Assembly: GCA_903905685.1 (NCBI GenBank)
Contig: CAIVHI010000493.1
Location: 1 to 6,939 of the forward strand
Direction: 5' to 3'
DNA from: an uncultured Bacteroidota bacterium
GTDB lineage: Bacteria; Bacteroidota; Bacteroidia; Chitinophagales; Chitinophagaceae
DNA length: 6,939 nt
In this document: positions 1-5,799 of the stretch, in pieces
Layout of the letters: the number at the start of each line of letters is the position of its first letter
How positions within the stretch are numbered: position 1 is the first letter of the stretch
The notes under the pieces: model-generated
Told to the model about the DNA's origin: nothing
The model's database searches: none
What the model saw: the letters and a program-made list of their open reading frames with translations, nothing else
Made by a program: the position numbers and the translations under genes

Positions 1-5
1 ATCAA

Positions 6-13
6 TACCTTTG
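6..13 (+). promoter_or_regulatory. Candidate Bacteroidota -7 promoter element for the YbjQ-family gene
   Basis: TACCTTTG matches the Bacteroidota housekeeping -7 consensus TAnnTTTG at every fixed position. It ends 22 bases before the ATG at 36, which would give a short 5' leader of roughly 16-18 bases. The matching -33 element (TTG or TTTG) would lie about 20 bases further upstream, outside the window, so only half of the promoter can be seen. The leader is A-rich (AATAAAAG) and has no Shine-Dalgarno sequence, as is usual in this phylum. A match to six fixed bases occurs by chance a few times in a window this size, so the position in front of a gene carries most of the weight. Confidence 0.45.
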
Positions 14-35
14 ACCCACTTAAACAATAAAAGCT

Positions 36-365
36 ATGGAAATCATATTGGTCACTACTGCCAATAACCTTGAGGGGTATTTCATTACCAAGCAATTGGG
101 GGAGATTCGCGGACTTACCGTGCGCTCGCGCAGCATTTTCGGATCCATTGCCGGCCAGCTGCAGTCGTTGGCTGGCGGGGAACTGTCGATGTTCATGGAA
201 CTTTGCGAGAAGGCTAGGGGTGAAGCCTACAAGCACCTTTTGGAGCACGCCGCCGCCGTGGGCGCCAATGCCATCGTGGCCATGCGCTATGATGCCAACG
301 AAGTAGACAACCACATTACCGAAGTGCTGGCTTACGGAACGGCGGTTTTTGTAGAGCGGGTGTAG
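36..365 (+). CDS. YbjQ/UPF0145 family (DUF74) putative heavy-metal-binding domain protein
   Basis: This 109-residue protein belongs to the YbjQ/UPF0145 family (DUF74), whose members are small soluble proteins of about 100-110 residues, so the length is complete. The family layout is visible. An N-terminal strand holds the TTANNLEGY motif (residues 7-15). It is followed by a V-R-S-R-S-I-F-G segment (29-36), where the family has a G-x-N-x-F/V-R-D type motif. A helix rich in charged residues carries E-K-A-R-G-E-A (57-63), then G-A-N-A-I-V-A-M-R-Y-D (76-86), and a closing strand with Y-G-T-A-V (100-104). Homologues are often labelled heavy-metal-binding, but there are no clustered Cys or His residues here and the biochemical role is unknown. 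There is no signal peptide or membrane segment, so it is probably cytoplasmic. The ATG at 36 is the first start after the candidate -7 box. The gene stands alone on the plus strand and converges on the lipoprotein gene that ends at 432. Confidence 0.9.
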   Translation: MEIILVTTANNLEGYFITKQLGEIRGLTVRSRSIFGSIAGQLQSLAGGELSMFMELCEKARGEAYKHLLEHAAAVGANAIVAMRYDANEVDNHITEVLAYGTAVFVERV

Positions 366-381
366 TTGTATCTCCACCGTG

Positions 382-402
382 TGCCTATCTGTGCGATGGG
401 CA
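382..402 (+). terminator. Possible 3' hairpin downstream of the YbjQ-family gene
   Basis: In the 66-base gap between the two convergent genes, the plus-strand RNA can form an 8-base-pair stem (382-389 with 395-402) around a 5-base loop, UGUGC. Seven pairs are Watson-Crick and one is U-G (386 with 398). The minus-strand RNA would have a C-A mismatch at that pair, so the hairpin favours the plus-strand transcript, starting 16 bases after the stop codon. No U-run follows (the next bases are AUAUGGGG), so this is not a canonical intrinsic terminator. It may be a transcript-end structure or chance. Confidence 0.3.
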
Positions 403-431
403 ATATGGGGTGCAATTGGCGGTTAGCCCGT

Positions 432-1169
432 TCAATCTTCAGTTTCCGTATACTTGATTTCAAAAAACGGCCTCGCCACCGAGTCGTACGGCGAATAGCA
501 GATGTGGTTCACCTGATAATAGTCCTTATGGTCGCGAATGCAGCCATAGCACCGCACGCAGAGGATTTTCATTGATGGATTGGTCACCGCTTCATTGTAA
601 AGCGCGGTGTCTATTATGTTTTCCGGAAAATTGGAGGCGAGCGAAATGAGGCCGCGTTTGTCGGCCACGGGGCGCACATCGGCAAAAAAGCTGTCTATAT
701 GGCTTATCAAGAAAGCCTTGATAGTAGTTTGCGTAATGGTCGGTAAATAGTCTAAAACAAGTTGGTACAGGTAGTGTGCGTCGCCCGAATCGGGAAGTTG
801 AGGCGGCTCGAACACGCCGTCTGCAAAATGCTTGGTGTAGAATTCGTCATTGTAGATGATGCGGTTGGCAGCGGTCTTGATGCGGAATACCGAGGTAGTT
901 TTCGAAATCATGCCGCTCGGCACCAGCAACTCCATCGTATCGGGAAATTTAGGGTCTGAAAAATAGATGGGTTGGTGCCGTTTGATGGAATCGCGCAGTG
1001 GGAATGACAAAGCGGCGGCCTTCACCGAGTCGAATTTGCGCAAAAAACCTGCTTGTTCCGACCGCGACACCAGGCCCGTAAATTGGTAGGTCTTCACAGG
1101 TTTGCGGCTGTTGCAACTGCAAAACATCCATACCATCCCCATTGCCATCCATGCTGTTTTCCTCCCCAT
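432..1169 (-). CDS. Lipoprotein of unknown function with C-x-G-C / I-C-Y-S-P signature (downstream paralogue)
   Basis: This 245-residue predicted lipoprotein matches no family that I recognise. The ATG at 1169 gives a short charged N-terminus (M-G-R-K), a hydrophobic core and a lipobox-like F-C-S-C with the lipidated Cys probably at residue 19. That lipobox is atypical because Cys and Ser fill the -2 and -1 positions. A longer reading frame back to 1256 begins with TTG, runs inside the upstream gene and gives no sensible signal, so it is rejected. From residue 42 onward it is clearly homologous to the gene just upstream (1205-1900): about 37 of 85 residues are identical over the first domain. 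Shared blocks are P-D-T-x-E-L-L (76-82), F-R-I-K-T-A-x-N-R (95-103) and F-E-P (120-122). The C-terminus keeps C207-Y-G-C210 and H222-I-C-Y-S-P227. It lies 35 bases after its paralogue and is almost certainly cotranscribed with it. There are no acidic residues just after Cys19, so a periplasm-facing anchor is more likely than surface display. Confidence 0.8.
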   Translation of the reverse strand: MGRKTAWMAMGMVWMFCSCNSRKPVKTYQFTGLVSRSEQAGFLRKFDSVKAAALSFPLRDSIKRHQPIYFSDPKFPDTMELLVPSGMISKTTSVFRIKTAANRIIYNDEFYTKHFADGVFEPPQLPDSGDAHYLYQLVLDYLPTITQTTIKAFLISHIDSFFADVRPVADKRGLISLASNFPENIIDTALYNEAVTNPSMKILCVRCYGCIRDHKDYYQVNHICYSPYDSVARPFFEIKYTETED

Positions 1170-1204
1170 TTTGCAATTTTTACCCGACCAGACCATAATG
1201 CACC

Positions 1205-1900
1205 TCAATCCATAGCCAATATAATCTTGGCTTTGCCATCCTTCGGTGAATAGCAAATGTACTCGAAGCCTTCTTCGCAGCCCATGCAGCCCATGGATAT
1301 GACTTTACGGGCGGTATCTGCAAGTGCCTCTTGGTATAACACCGAATCCGTAACATCGACGATGACGTCGCCATACACGCCTGCAATGGAGTCTTGTACC
1401 TTTACGGGCAATAGGTCCTCAAAAAAACGGTCTACCGATTTTTGGAAATAGTCTTCCACCTTTCGTGAGGTCATCGACGCCGCATAATGCAAGACGAACG
1501 CATCATCCTGTTGCTGGGTGCCGTTTTTGGGCAAGGTATCGGGCTCGAAAATCCCGTAGGTAAAGAACCTGCTATCGCACGATTCTTCATATATCACGCG
1601 ATTGTCGGCAGTCTTGATTCGGAATTGGGATTGTGTCTTTGCGATGGAGCCGGCAGGAATCAGCAATTCGAAGGTGTCGGGAACTTGATTGTTGGAGAAA
1701 AGGAGCACTTTGTACTTCCTCACCGGCTCCGGAATGGAGATATCCAAGACCTTGGTGGTCACGGAATCATACTTTTTGGAAAACAGCGAATCGTTTTGTG
1801 CGGCACCAAGCGAATCGGCACCCGGCGCGCCGCCGCCGCCCTTGACACCGCACCCTATTGCTGCCAATAAGAGTACCAACTGCAAGTATTTCGACTTCAT
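1205..1900 (-). CDS. Lipoprotein of unknown function with C-M-G-C / I-C-Y-S-P signature (upstream paralogue)
   Basis: This is a 231-residue predicted lipoprotein. The chosen start is the ATG at 1900; an in-frame TTG two codons earlier is less likely. The signal peptide is classical: K2, K4, then a hydrophobic stretch Y5-I15 and the lipobox A-I-G-C with lipidated Cys17. It is followed by a flexible tether rich in Gly, Ala and Ser (18-41, with G21-G24 in a row). The folded part begins near residue 44. Landmarks are P74-D-T-F-E-L-L80, F93-R-I-K-T-A-D-N-R101, F118-E-P120, C205-M-G-C208 and I215-C-Y-S-P219 close to the C-terminus. These blocks are shared with the downstream paralogue, but this copy has a shorter spacer between the CxGC and ICYSP motifs (6 residues against 12). 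No known domain is recognised, and the three shared Cys could bind a metal or form a disulfide. It follows the GNAT gene after 67 bases, possibly in the same operon. Confidence 0.87.
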   Translation of the reverse strand: MKSKYLQLVLLLAAIGCGVKGGGGAPGADSLGAAQNDSLFSKKYDSVTTKVLDISIPEPVRKYKVLLFSNNQVPDTFELLIPAGSIAKTQSQFRIKTADNRVIYEESCDSRFFTYGIFEPDTLPKNGTQQQDDAFVLHYAASMTSRKVEDYFQKSVDRFFEDLLPVKVQDSIAGVYGDVIVDVTDSVLYQEALADTARKVISMGCMGCEEGFEYICYSPKDGKAKIILAMD

Positions 1901-1928
1901 AATCAAACGAACCCATTTGTATGCGCGC

Positions 1929-1936
1929 TAAATGTA
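1929..1936 (-). promoter_or_regulatory. Weak candidate -7 element before the lipoprotein pair
   Basis: On the minus strand these bases read TACATTTA, which matches TAnnTTTG except for the last base. The start codon at 1900 is 28 bases downstream, a normal distance for a promoter. I see no TTG or TTTG at the right distance upstream for a -33 box. The lipoprotein pair may therefore depend partly or wholly on transcription from the GNAT gene upstream. Confidence 0.2.
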
Positions 1937-1967
1937 GCACACTTTACTAATTCGATACAGATTCCTA

Positions 1968-2441
1968 TCATAAATCCTTCTTCATACACACACTCTTCAC
2001 CGCACCGGCATATTGGCCGAAGTTCGGAATGAGCGTATAGCCGGCCTTTTGATAGAGCCCGATGGCAGGATTGGGTGGAGTTATGGTTTCGAGGATGCAG
2101 GTTGAATAGCCGGATGCCCGCGCCCAATTTTCCAAATGTTGCAACACCGTTGATGCCACTCCGCAATTGCGATACTCCGGCAACACATACATGCGTTTGA
2201 TTTCGACTGTACCCGGCTCATACTCTTTGAACGCCCCACAAGCCACGGCTATCTTGCCGATATAACCTACCACTACATGCTTAATGGTGTCCACAGTGTT
2301 GTATTGGGCATAAAATGCATGGTCTTCGCCGTCGCGCTCCGCTAAAAACGCATCGAGCAACCTCACCAGAGACCTGAACTCGGCTTGCTCAGATGTGGTT
2401 CGCGCTACAATCAATTCCGATGAAGGCCGTATATATTCCAT
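1968..2441 (-). CDS. GNAT family N-acetyltransferase
   Basis: This 157-residue protein has the typical length and layout of a single-domain GNAT acetyltransferase, which moves an acetyl group from acetyl-CoA to an amine. The diagnostic segments are present. Strand 4 runs through V79-E-I-K-R-M-Y-V86. The acetyl-CoA pyrophosphate loop R91-N-C-G-V-A96 fits the [Q/R]-x-x-G-x-[G/A] pattern. The following helix is L100-Q-H-L-E-N-W-A107. Strand 5 contains C115-I-L-E-T119. The last conserved helix N124-P-A-I-G-L-Y130-Q-K-A-G-Y135 carries the Tyr that acts as general acid in many GNATs. The C-terminal P139-N-F-G-Q-Y144 motif resembles a subgroup common in Bacteroidota. The substrate cannot be read from sequence; small-molecule amines and peptides are both possible. 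There is no signal peptide, so it is cytoplasmic. The ATG at 2441 is the only plausible start. It is followed after 67 bases by the two lipoprotein genes on the same strand. Confidence 0.93.
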   Translation of the reverse strand: MEYIRPSSELIVARTTSEQAEFRSLVRLLDAFLAERDGEDHAFYAQYNTVDTIKHVVVGYIGKIAVACGAFKEYEPGTVEIKRMYVLPEYRNCGVASTVLQHLENWARASGYSTCILETITPPNPAIGLYQKAGYTLIPNFGQYAGAVKSVCMKKDL

Positions 2442-2445
2442 TGAC

Positions 2446-2453
2446 CAAAAATA
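2446..2453 (-). promoter_or_regulatory. Candidate -7 element directly before the GNAT start
   Basis: The minus strand reads TATTTTTG, matching every fixed base of TAnnTTTG. It ends only four bases before the ATG at 2441, so transcription would begin at or next to the start codon and the mRNA would be leaderless or nearly so. A TTTG lies at 2462-2465, but only 8 bases separate it from this box, too close for a -33 element. Only half of a promoter is therefore supported. Confidence 0.25.
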
Positions 2454-2552
2454 ACCGTTTCCAAATAATCCACGCCTCCATTCTTTTACGATTGGCCAGC
2501 CGTAACGCCCGGTTACCTTCTCCCATTTTGGGGTAGCGCGTTATGCAAATCG

Positions 2553-2605
2553 AAAAAAGGGAACCATAGACCGGAGCAATGCCACCCCCAACTATGATTC
2601 CCTTT
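2553..2605 (-). terminator. Strong intrinsic terminator of the kelch/T9SS gene
   Basis: Read on the minus strand, bases 2605-2592 (AAAGGGAATCATAG) pair with 2569-2556 (CTATGGTTCCCTTT), giving a 14-base-pair stem with one U-G wobble (2597 with 2564). The loop is 22 bases (2570-2591). The transcript then ends in a run of U: the plus strand has six A at 2553-2558, three of which also close the base of the stem. The structure starts about 31 bases after the TAG stop at 2637-2639, so it ends the kelch-protein transcript. On the plus strand the wobble becomes a C-A mismatch and the 3' side has only UUUC, so it works in one direction. It insulates the GNAT-lipoprotein unit from the upstream gene. 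Confidence 0.85.
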
Positions 2606-2636
2606 CGAAACTCCCTGTTGCGCAGCTACCTACGCA

Positions 2637-5627
2637 CTACCTGATTACAGTTAGCTTCCTATTTATAACGAAGTCGTCCGTTACAATGGTAGCCATATAT
2701 ACAGCGTTGGGCAAATTGGGCACATCTATGGAGATATGGCCGCCCAATACCTGGCCAAAGCTTCGAGTATATACCACATTGCCCTGCATATCTGCCAGCT
2801 TTACGGTAACCGGGTGCTCTATGTCGCTATCGAAGTAGACGTTGAAGGTACCATTGCTTGGATTGGGGTAGATGACCACCGGGCCATCTTGCTCTACCAA
2901 CGATTGAATCCCGGTTGGTACAACCACCAATACCGTATCGGTATACACCGCTAAGGACGCACATCCGGTATCGGTTACCGACAACGATATGGTTTTCAGT
3001 CCGGTTGTTCCCCAGCTCACCAAGTGAGGGCCCACGCCTACTCCCGGTGTTGCGGCTCCGCCGCCGAAGTTCCAAGTGTAAGTTCCTGATGCAGATGCAG
3101 TGCCGGTATAGGTCACCAAATCGTTCGTGCCGGTTGCAATTACGTGATTGGCAATGGTAAATGTGGAAGTAGGCGGTACAACGGCGAATACACTGTCCAA
3201 TGTGTAGGAAGCACCCGCACCGCAAGTCCCTTCACCATACACCGAAATCGTCAGCGGGCCCGACCCGACGGTGCAAGTCAAAAGGGTTGTCGTGCTACTG
3301 CCTACCCAGCCGATGCCACTCACCGTCCACACGTAGCTTGTAGCACCGGTGATGCCCGAGGTAACAAAGGTTACCGTGCCACCCAAGCACATTGGGCCTG
3401 TTGCCAAAATGGGGCTGGCGGCTCCAACACCCGATGCGGGGGTTATGGTTATTGTATCGGCGGGACCTGAACCGCAGGCATTCGTACCCGAGCAGATTAC
3501 TGTGCCGGTGCCCGTGCCCAAAGTAACGGTCTCGGTGTCTAGACTGGTAACACCTGTCCATCCGGTACCCAATACCGTCCATGTGAGAGCGGTTGCGCCT
3601 GTTGCGCTACCGATGTATTGCGCGGAAGTTGAGGTGAGGCATGGTGCCGGGCCGAACAGCGAAATTGTAGGCACTGCCGGTTGGGCTGACGGAGTGACAT
3701 TGATGGTATCTGAAGGCCCTGTGCCACAGGCGTTTGTGGCATATACCACAATTTGGCCGGGACCAGTGCCCACTGCAACATTGAAAGTGCCTGTGGTGCT
3801 GGTGCCAGACCACCCGGTACCGGTTACCGACCAATTGAAAGCGGCTGCAGATGTGGCGGTAGCCGTGTAGGTTGCAGATGCAGCACCCGCGCATGGGGTA
3901 GTTGCCGGAGGTGTAACTACCGGGAGTGATGGCGCCAAAGTGGTAACGGTAACAGGGTCTATTGCGAAACAGGCACCAATGGAATAGGAGATATTGGTTG
4001 TACCCGCAGCCACACCGGTAACGATACCCGTTAGCGAGTCTACCGTTGCGACACCCGTATTGCCACTGCTCCACTTGCCGATGGTTGCAGAATCGCTAAG
4101 CGTAGTGGCAGAGCCGGGGCACAGGGTGATGGGCGTGGGTGCAATGGTGAGACTCGTATTGATCCTATACGGTGCGGAGGGATTGCCGTTTGCAACCACG
4201 GAAACCGAGTAAACCCCTGCCGGCATGGCGGCGGGGAGTTTGAAAATGGCGGTATCGGGCAATGCTCCCGTCATAACGGCACCAATGCGGTTCCAATTGT
4301 AGGTGGTGGCATAGTAGGTGTTGGTGCCGTTGGAAAGTCTTACTATGGGGTAGTTGGTAGACATCTGCCAGTCGTCGCCGTAGGCAGCACCTTCGCCAAT
4401 ACCGTTAAACAGTGTGCCGGTCACCCTGAAGGTGTCGCAGTTGAGGCGGGTCACCGTGCCAATGGTAGGCTGTCCAGCGGGCAGCGGCCCAGTGCCCGGC
4501 ACGTATTCATAATATTGGTTGTCGCCTTGATTGGCAAACAATACTGCCCCATCGGGCAAAACGAGCATATTGGAGATATAGCACGCATTTGCAGTTGTAG
4601 TGCCGCCTCCCGGTGCACCAACTTGCGTGAAAGAATTCGTCAGGTAGCTGAATTCATAATATTTCGTGGGCGAAGGGAAATGATTTGCCGCGGTTGGGGT
4701 GGGCGACAACGCAGTCAGGATGTTGCCATTCGGCATCATGGCAGCGGCGGCATCTGACGCGCCATAGCTCCCCGGAATTGCCGGACCCAAGGCCCAAGTA
4801 CCGGGAGCCGTACTTCCAGAAGGCGTATAATAAAGGGTAACCGGCGTAGAGCCGATGAAAAATACTCGGCCGTCGGGCAACAGGAAACCTGAGCCCGATT
4901 CCGAGCCATAAGGGTCGAAAACATTCGCCGGTGCCGTTGCGTCGTTTATCCAAGTGTTGGTTTGCGGTATATAGCGCTCCGATGTCGTGCTATAGTTGTC
5001 CATGAAAAGGATGCTGCTGTCCGGCAGTTTCACCCATACGGCTTCATTATCGATACGGAGGCAACTTGGGGCGGCGGTATAGGTATTGGTTGCAGGGTTC
5101 CAAAAATAGTTCAGTGCGGAGCCGGTTTCATCTACACAGGCTTGCAATACATCTCCATTGGGCAGTATTTCCGAATTCGCATCCGACACCACATTGGGGA
5201 ACGCGGTGCCACCGCCGGCCCCTATCCAGGTATTGGTAGCGGGATTGTACACTTCGCCATAACTGCCCCCGGCGCCATACTCGCCGCCACACACATAAAC
5301 CCGGCCATCAGGCAGCACCTGAGACGAAAAATAGAGTCGCTCACGGGCCATGGGCGCAATAGTGGTCCAAGTTCCATTGAGATAACTTCCGTTTACTGGT
5401 GTCAATCGGTTCCATGTGGTGCCGTAGCCCGCAGAGCCGCCTGTTGATGTTTTACAGATAACGGTGCCGTCGGTAAGCAGCAGCATCACCCCGCTGTTGG
5501 CATTGGGAGCCGTGTTCGTCAATGCGGTCCAGCTACCGGTTTGGGCGAGCAATGTGCCGGAGACCAGCAATGTGGACATCAGGGAAGTAATGCGGTGAAT
5601 TACTAAGTTTTTGTTCGGGGAGTGCAT
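2637..5627 (-). CDS. Secreted kelch/galactose-oxidase-like propeller protein with Ig-like repeats and T9SS type A sorting domain
   Basis: This 996-residue secreted multidomain protein has no known enzyme role. The chosen start is the ATG at 5627. It gives a normal signal peptide (residues 1-28, hydrophobic core about 13-27, probable cleavage A28-Q29). In-frame starts at 5666 (ATG) and 5711 (TTG) would add an unusual N-terminal tail. Residues 29-382 form a kelch-type beta-propeller: seven [L/M]-x-[D/N]-[G/S]-x-[V/I] blade motifs start at 51, 105, 155, 201, 250, 298 and 357. Residues 385-496 resemble the E-set domain that follows the propeller in galactose-oxidase-like proteins (N424-Y-P-I-V-R-L, Y443-N-W-N). 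Residues 497-565 look like a BIG2-type Ig domain (G-V-A-T-V-D-S-L-T-G-I-V-T-G at 525-538). Three Ig/PKD-like repeats of 84 residues follow (566-817), then a PKD-like domain with W-N-F-G-G-G (852-857). The T9SS type A domain (915-996) has Y-P-N-P-S-N-G-T-F and ends K-L-T-V-I-R. Export by Sec, then outer-membrane passage by T9SS, is expected. Both copper-ligand His of galactose oxidase appear absent. Confidence 0.93.
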   Translation of the reverse strand: MHSPNKNLVIHRITSLMSTLLVSGTLLAQTGSWTALTNTAPNANSGVMLLLTDGTVICKTSTGGSAGYGTTWNRLTPVNGSYLNGTWTTIAPMARERLYFSSQVLPDGRVYVCGGEYGAGGSYGEVYNPATNTWIGAGGGTAFPNVVSDANSEILPNGDVLQACVDETGSALNYFWNPATNTYTAAPSCLRIDNEAVWVKLPDSSILFMDNYSTTSERYIPQTNTWINDATAPANVFDPYGSESGSGFLLPDGRVFFIGSTPVTLYYTPSGSTAPGTWALGPAIPGSYGASDAAAAMMPNGNILTALSPTPTAANHFPSPTKYYEFSYLTNSFTQVGAPGGGTTTANACYISNMLVLPDGAVLFANQGDNQYYEYVPGTGPLPAGQPTIGTVTRLNCDTFRVTGTLFNGIGEGAAYGDDWQMSTNYPIVRLSNGTNTYYATTYNWNRIGAVMTGALPDTAIFKLPAAMPAGVYSVSVVANGNPSAPYRINTSLTIAPTPITLCPGSATTLSDSATIGKWSSGNTGVATVDSLTGIVTGVAAGTTNISYSIGACFAIDPVTVTTLAPSLPVVTPPATTPCAGAASATYTATATSAAAFNWSVTGTGWSGTSTTGTFNVAVGTGPGQIVVYATNACGTGPSDTINVTPSAQPAVPTISLFGPAPCLTSTSAQYIGSATGATALTWTVLGTGWTGVTSLDTETVTLGTGTGTVICSGTNACGSGPADTITITPASGVGAASPILATGPMCLGGTVTFVTSGITGATSYVWTVSGIGWVGSSTTTLLTCTVGSGPLTISVYGEGTCGAGASYTLDSVFAVVPPTSTFTIANHVIATGTNDLVTYTGTASASGTYTWNFGGGAATPGVGVGPHLVSWGTTGLKTISLSVTDTGCASLAVYTDTVLVVVPTGIQSLVEQDGPVVIYPNPSNGTFNVYFDSDIEHPVTVKLADMQGNVVYTRSFGQVLGGHISIDVPNLPNAVYMATIVTDDFVINRKLTVIR
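2640..2885 (-). other. T9SS type A C-terminal sorting domain (within the kelch protein)
   Basis: This encodes residues 915-996 of the large protein. The order of elements follows the type A sorting domain (TIGR04183-like): V-I-Y-P-N-P-S-N-G-T-F at the start, then a strand with V-T-V-K-L-A-D-M-Q-G-N-V-V, a central polar strand (H-I-S-I-D-V), L-P-N-A-V-Y near the end where most members have L-x-x-G-x-Y, and the terminal K-L-T-V-I-R. In this family the domain targets the protein to the T9SS translocon and is then removed, with the cargo often attached to surface lipopolysaccharide. It is the strongest marker of the phylum in the window. Confidence 0.92.
3177..3932 (-). repeat. Three tandem Ig/PKD-like coding repeats with an exact 252-base (84-residue) period
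   Basis: The units are 3681-3932, 3429-3680 and 3177-3428 (protein residues 566-649, 650-733 and 734-817). Landmarks recur exactly 84 residues apart with no insertions or deletions: the first Cys at 579, 663 and 747; the W of W-[S/T]-V at 599, 683 and 767; the W of G-x-G-W at 606, 690 and 774; the second Cys (A-C-G or T-C-G) at 634, 718 and 802. Units 1 and 2 share about 33 of 84 residues by eye, and unit 3 is more diverged. The nucleotide trace persists at the core: plus-strand 3810-3833 and the bases 252 lower agree at about 19 of 24 positions. The Cys pair of each unit may form a disulfide across the sandwich. Confidence 0.85.
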
Positions 5628-5799
5628 GCGGTACTTTTTATGTGCAACAAAAATGGTAGACCTCATGGGAAGTTGCAGAGAAAAAAACGCCACAACATCG
5701 AAGAAAATCAACGGATTGGTAAATTTATGAAAGCATTGTCAAAAAAGAAACCCCATTGCTGAATCTTGCATAAAATTATTTTCGAAGGCGACCACGCTA

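Noticed and set aside
1170..1256. N-terminal extension of the downstream lipoprotein to a start at 1256
   Set aside because: The first codon is TTG and lies inside the upstream gene. The extension destroys the signal-peptide layout that the ATG at 1169 provides.
1487..1870. 127-codon open frame on the plus strand, antisense to the upstream lipoprotein
   Set aside because: The sense frame is supported by a lipobox and by homology to its paralogue. The antisense product shows nothing recognisable.
2502..2516. GTAAC / GTTAC inverted repeat with a 5-base loop in the gap upstream of GNAT
   Set aside because: A five-base stem is too short to separate from chance, and no T-run or operator-like symmetry accompanies it.
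3349..3870. 173-codon open frame on the plus strand, antisense to the Ig-like repeats
   Set aside because: The translation is a Val/Pro-rich low-complexity shadow. It arises because the Thr/Gly-rich coding strand has few stops in this frame, and no family features are visible.
4962..5447. 161-codon open frame on the plus strand, antisense to the kelch propeller
   Set aside because: The sense strand shows regularly spaced kelch blade motifs across the same interval, so this frame is a shadow.
5628..5711. N-terminal extension of the kelch protein to 5666 or 5711
   Set aside because: The signal peptide is complete from the ATG at 5627. The 5711 start is TTG, and the extended n-region would be unusually long and hydrophobic.
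5720..5778. Two near matches to the -7 consensus (5720-5727 and 5771-5778 on the minus strand) upstream of the kelch gene
   Set aside because: Each deviates at the last base and neither has a -33 element at the correct spacing. AT-rich sequence of this kind gives such matches readily.
5740..5799. Possible terminator after the TMTC-like gene (T-run on the minus strand near 5741-5750)
   Set aside because: There is no GC-rich stem directly before the T-run. The only self-complementary stretch nearby (about 5764-5786) is short, AT-rich and imperfect.
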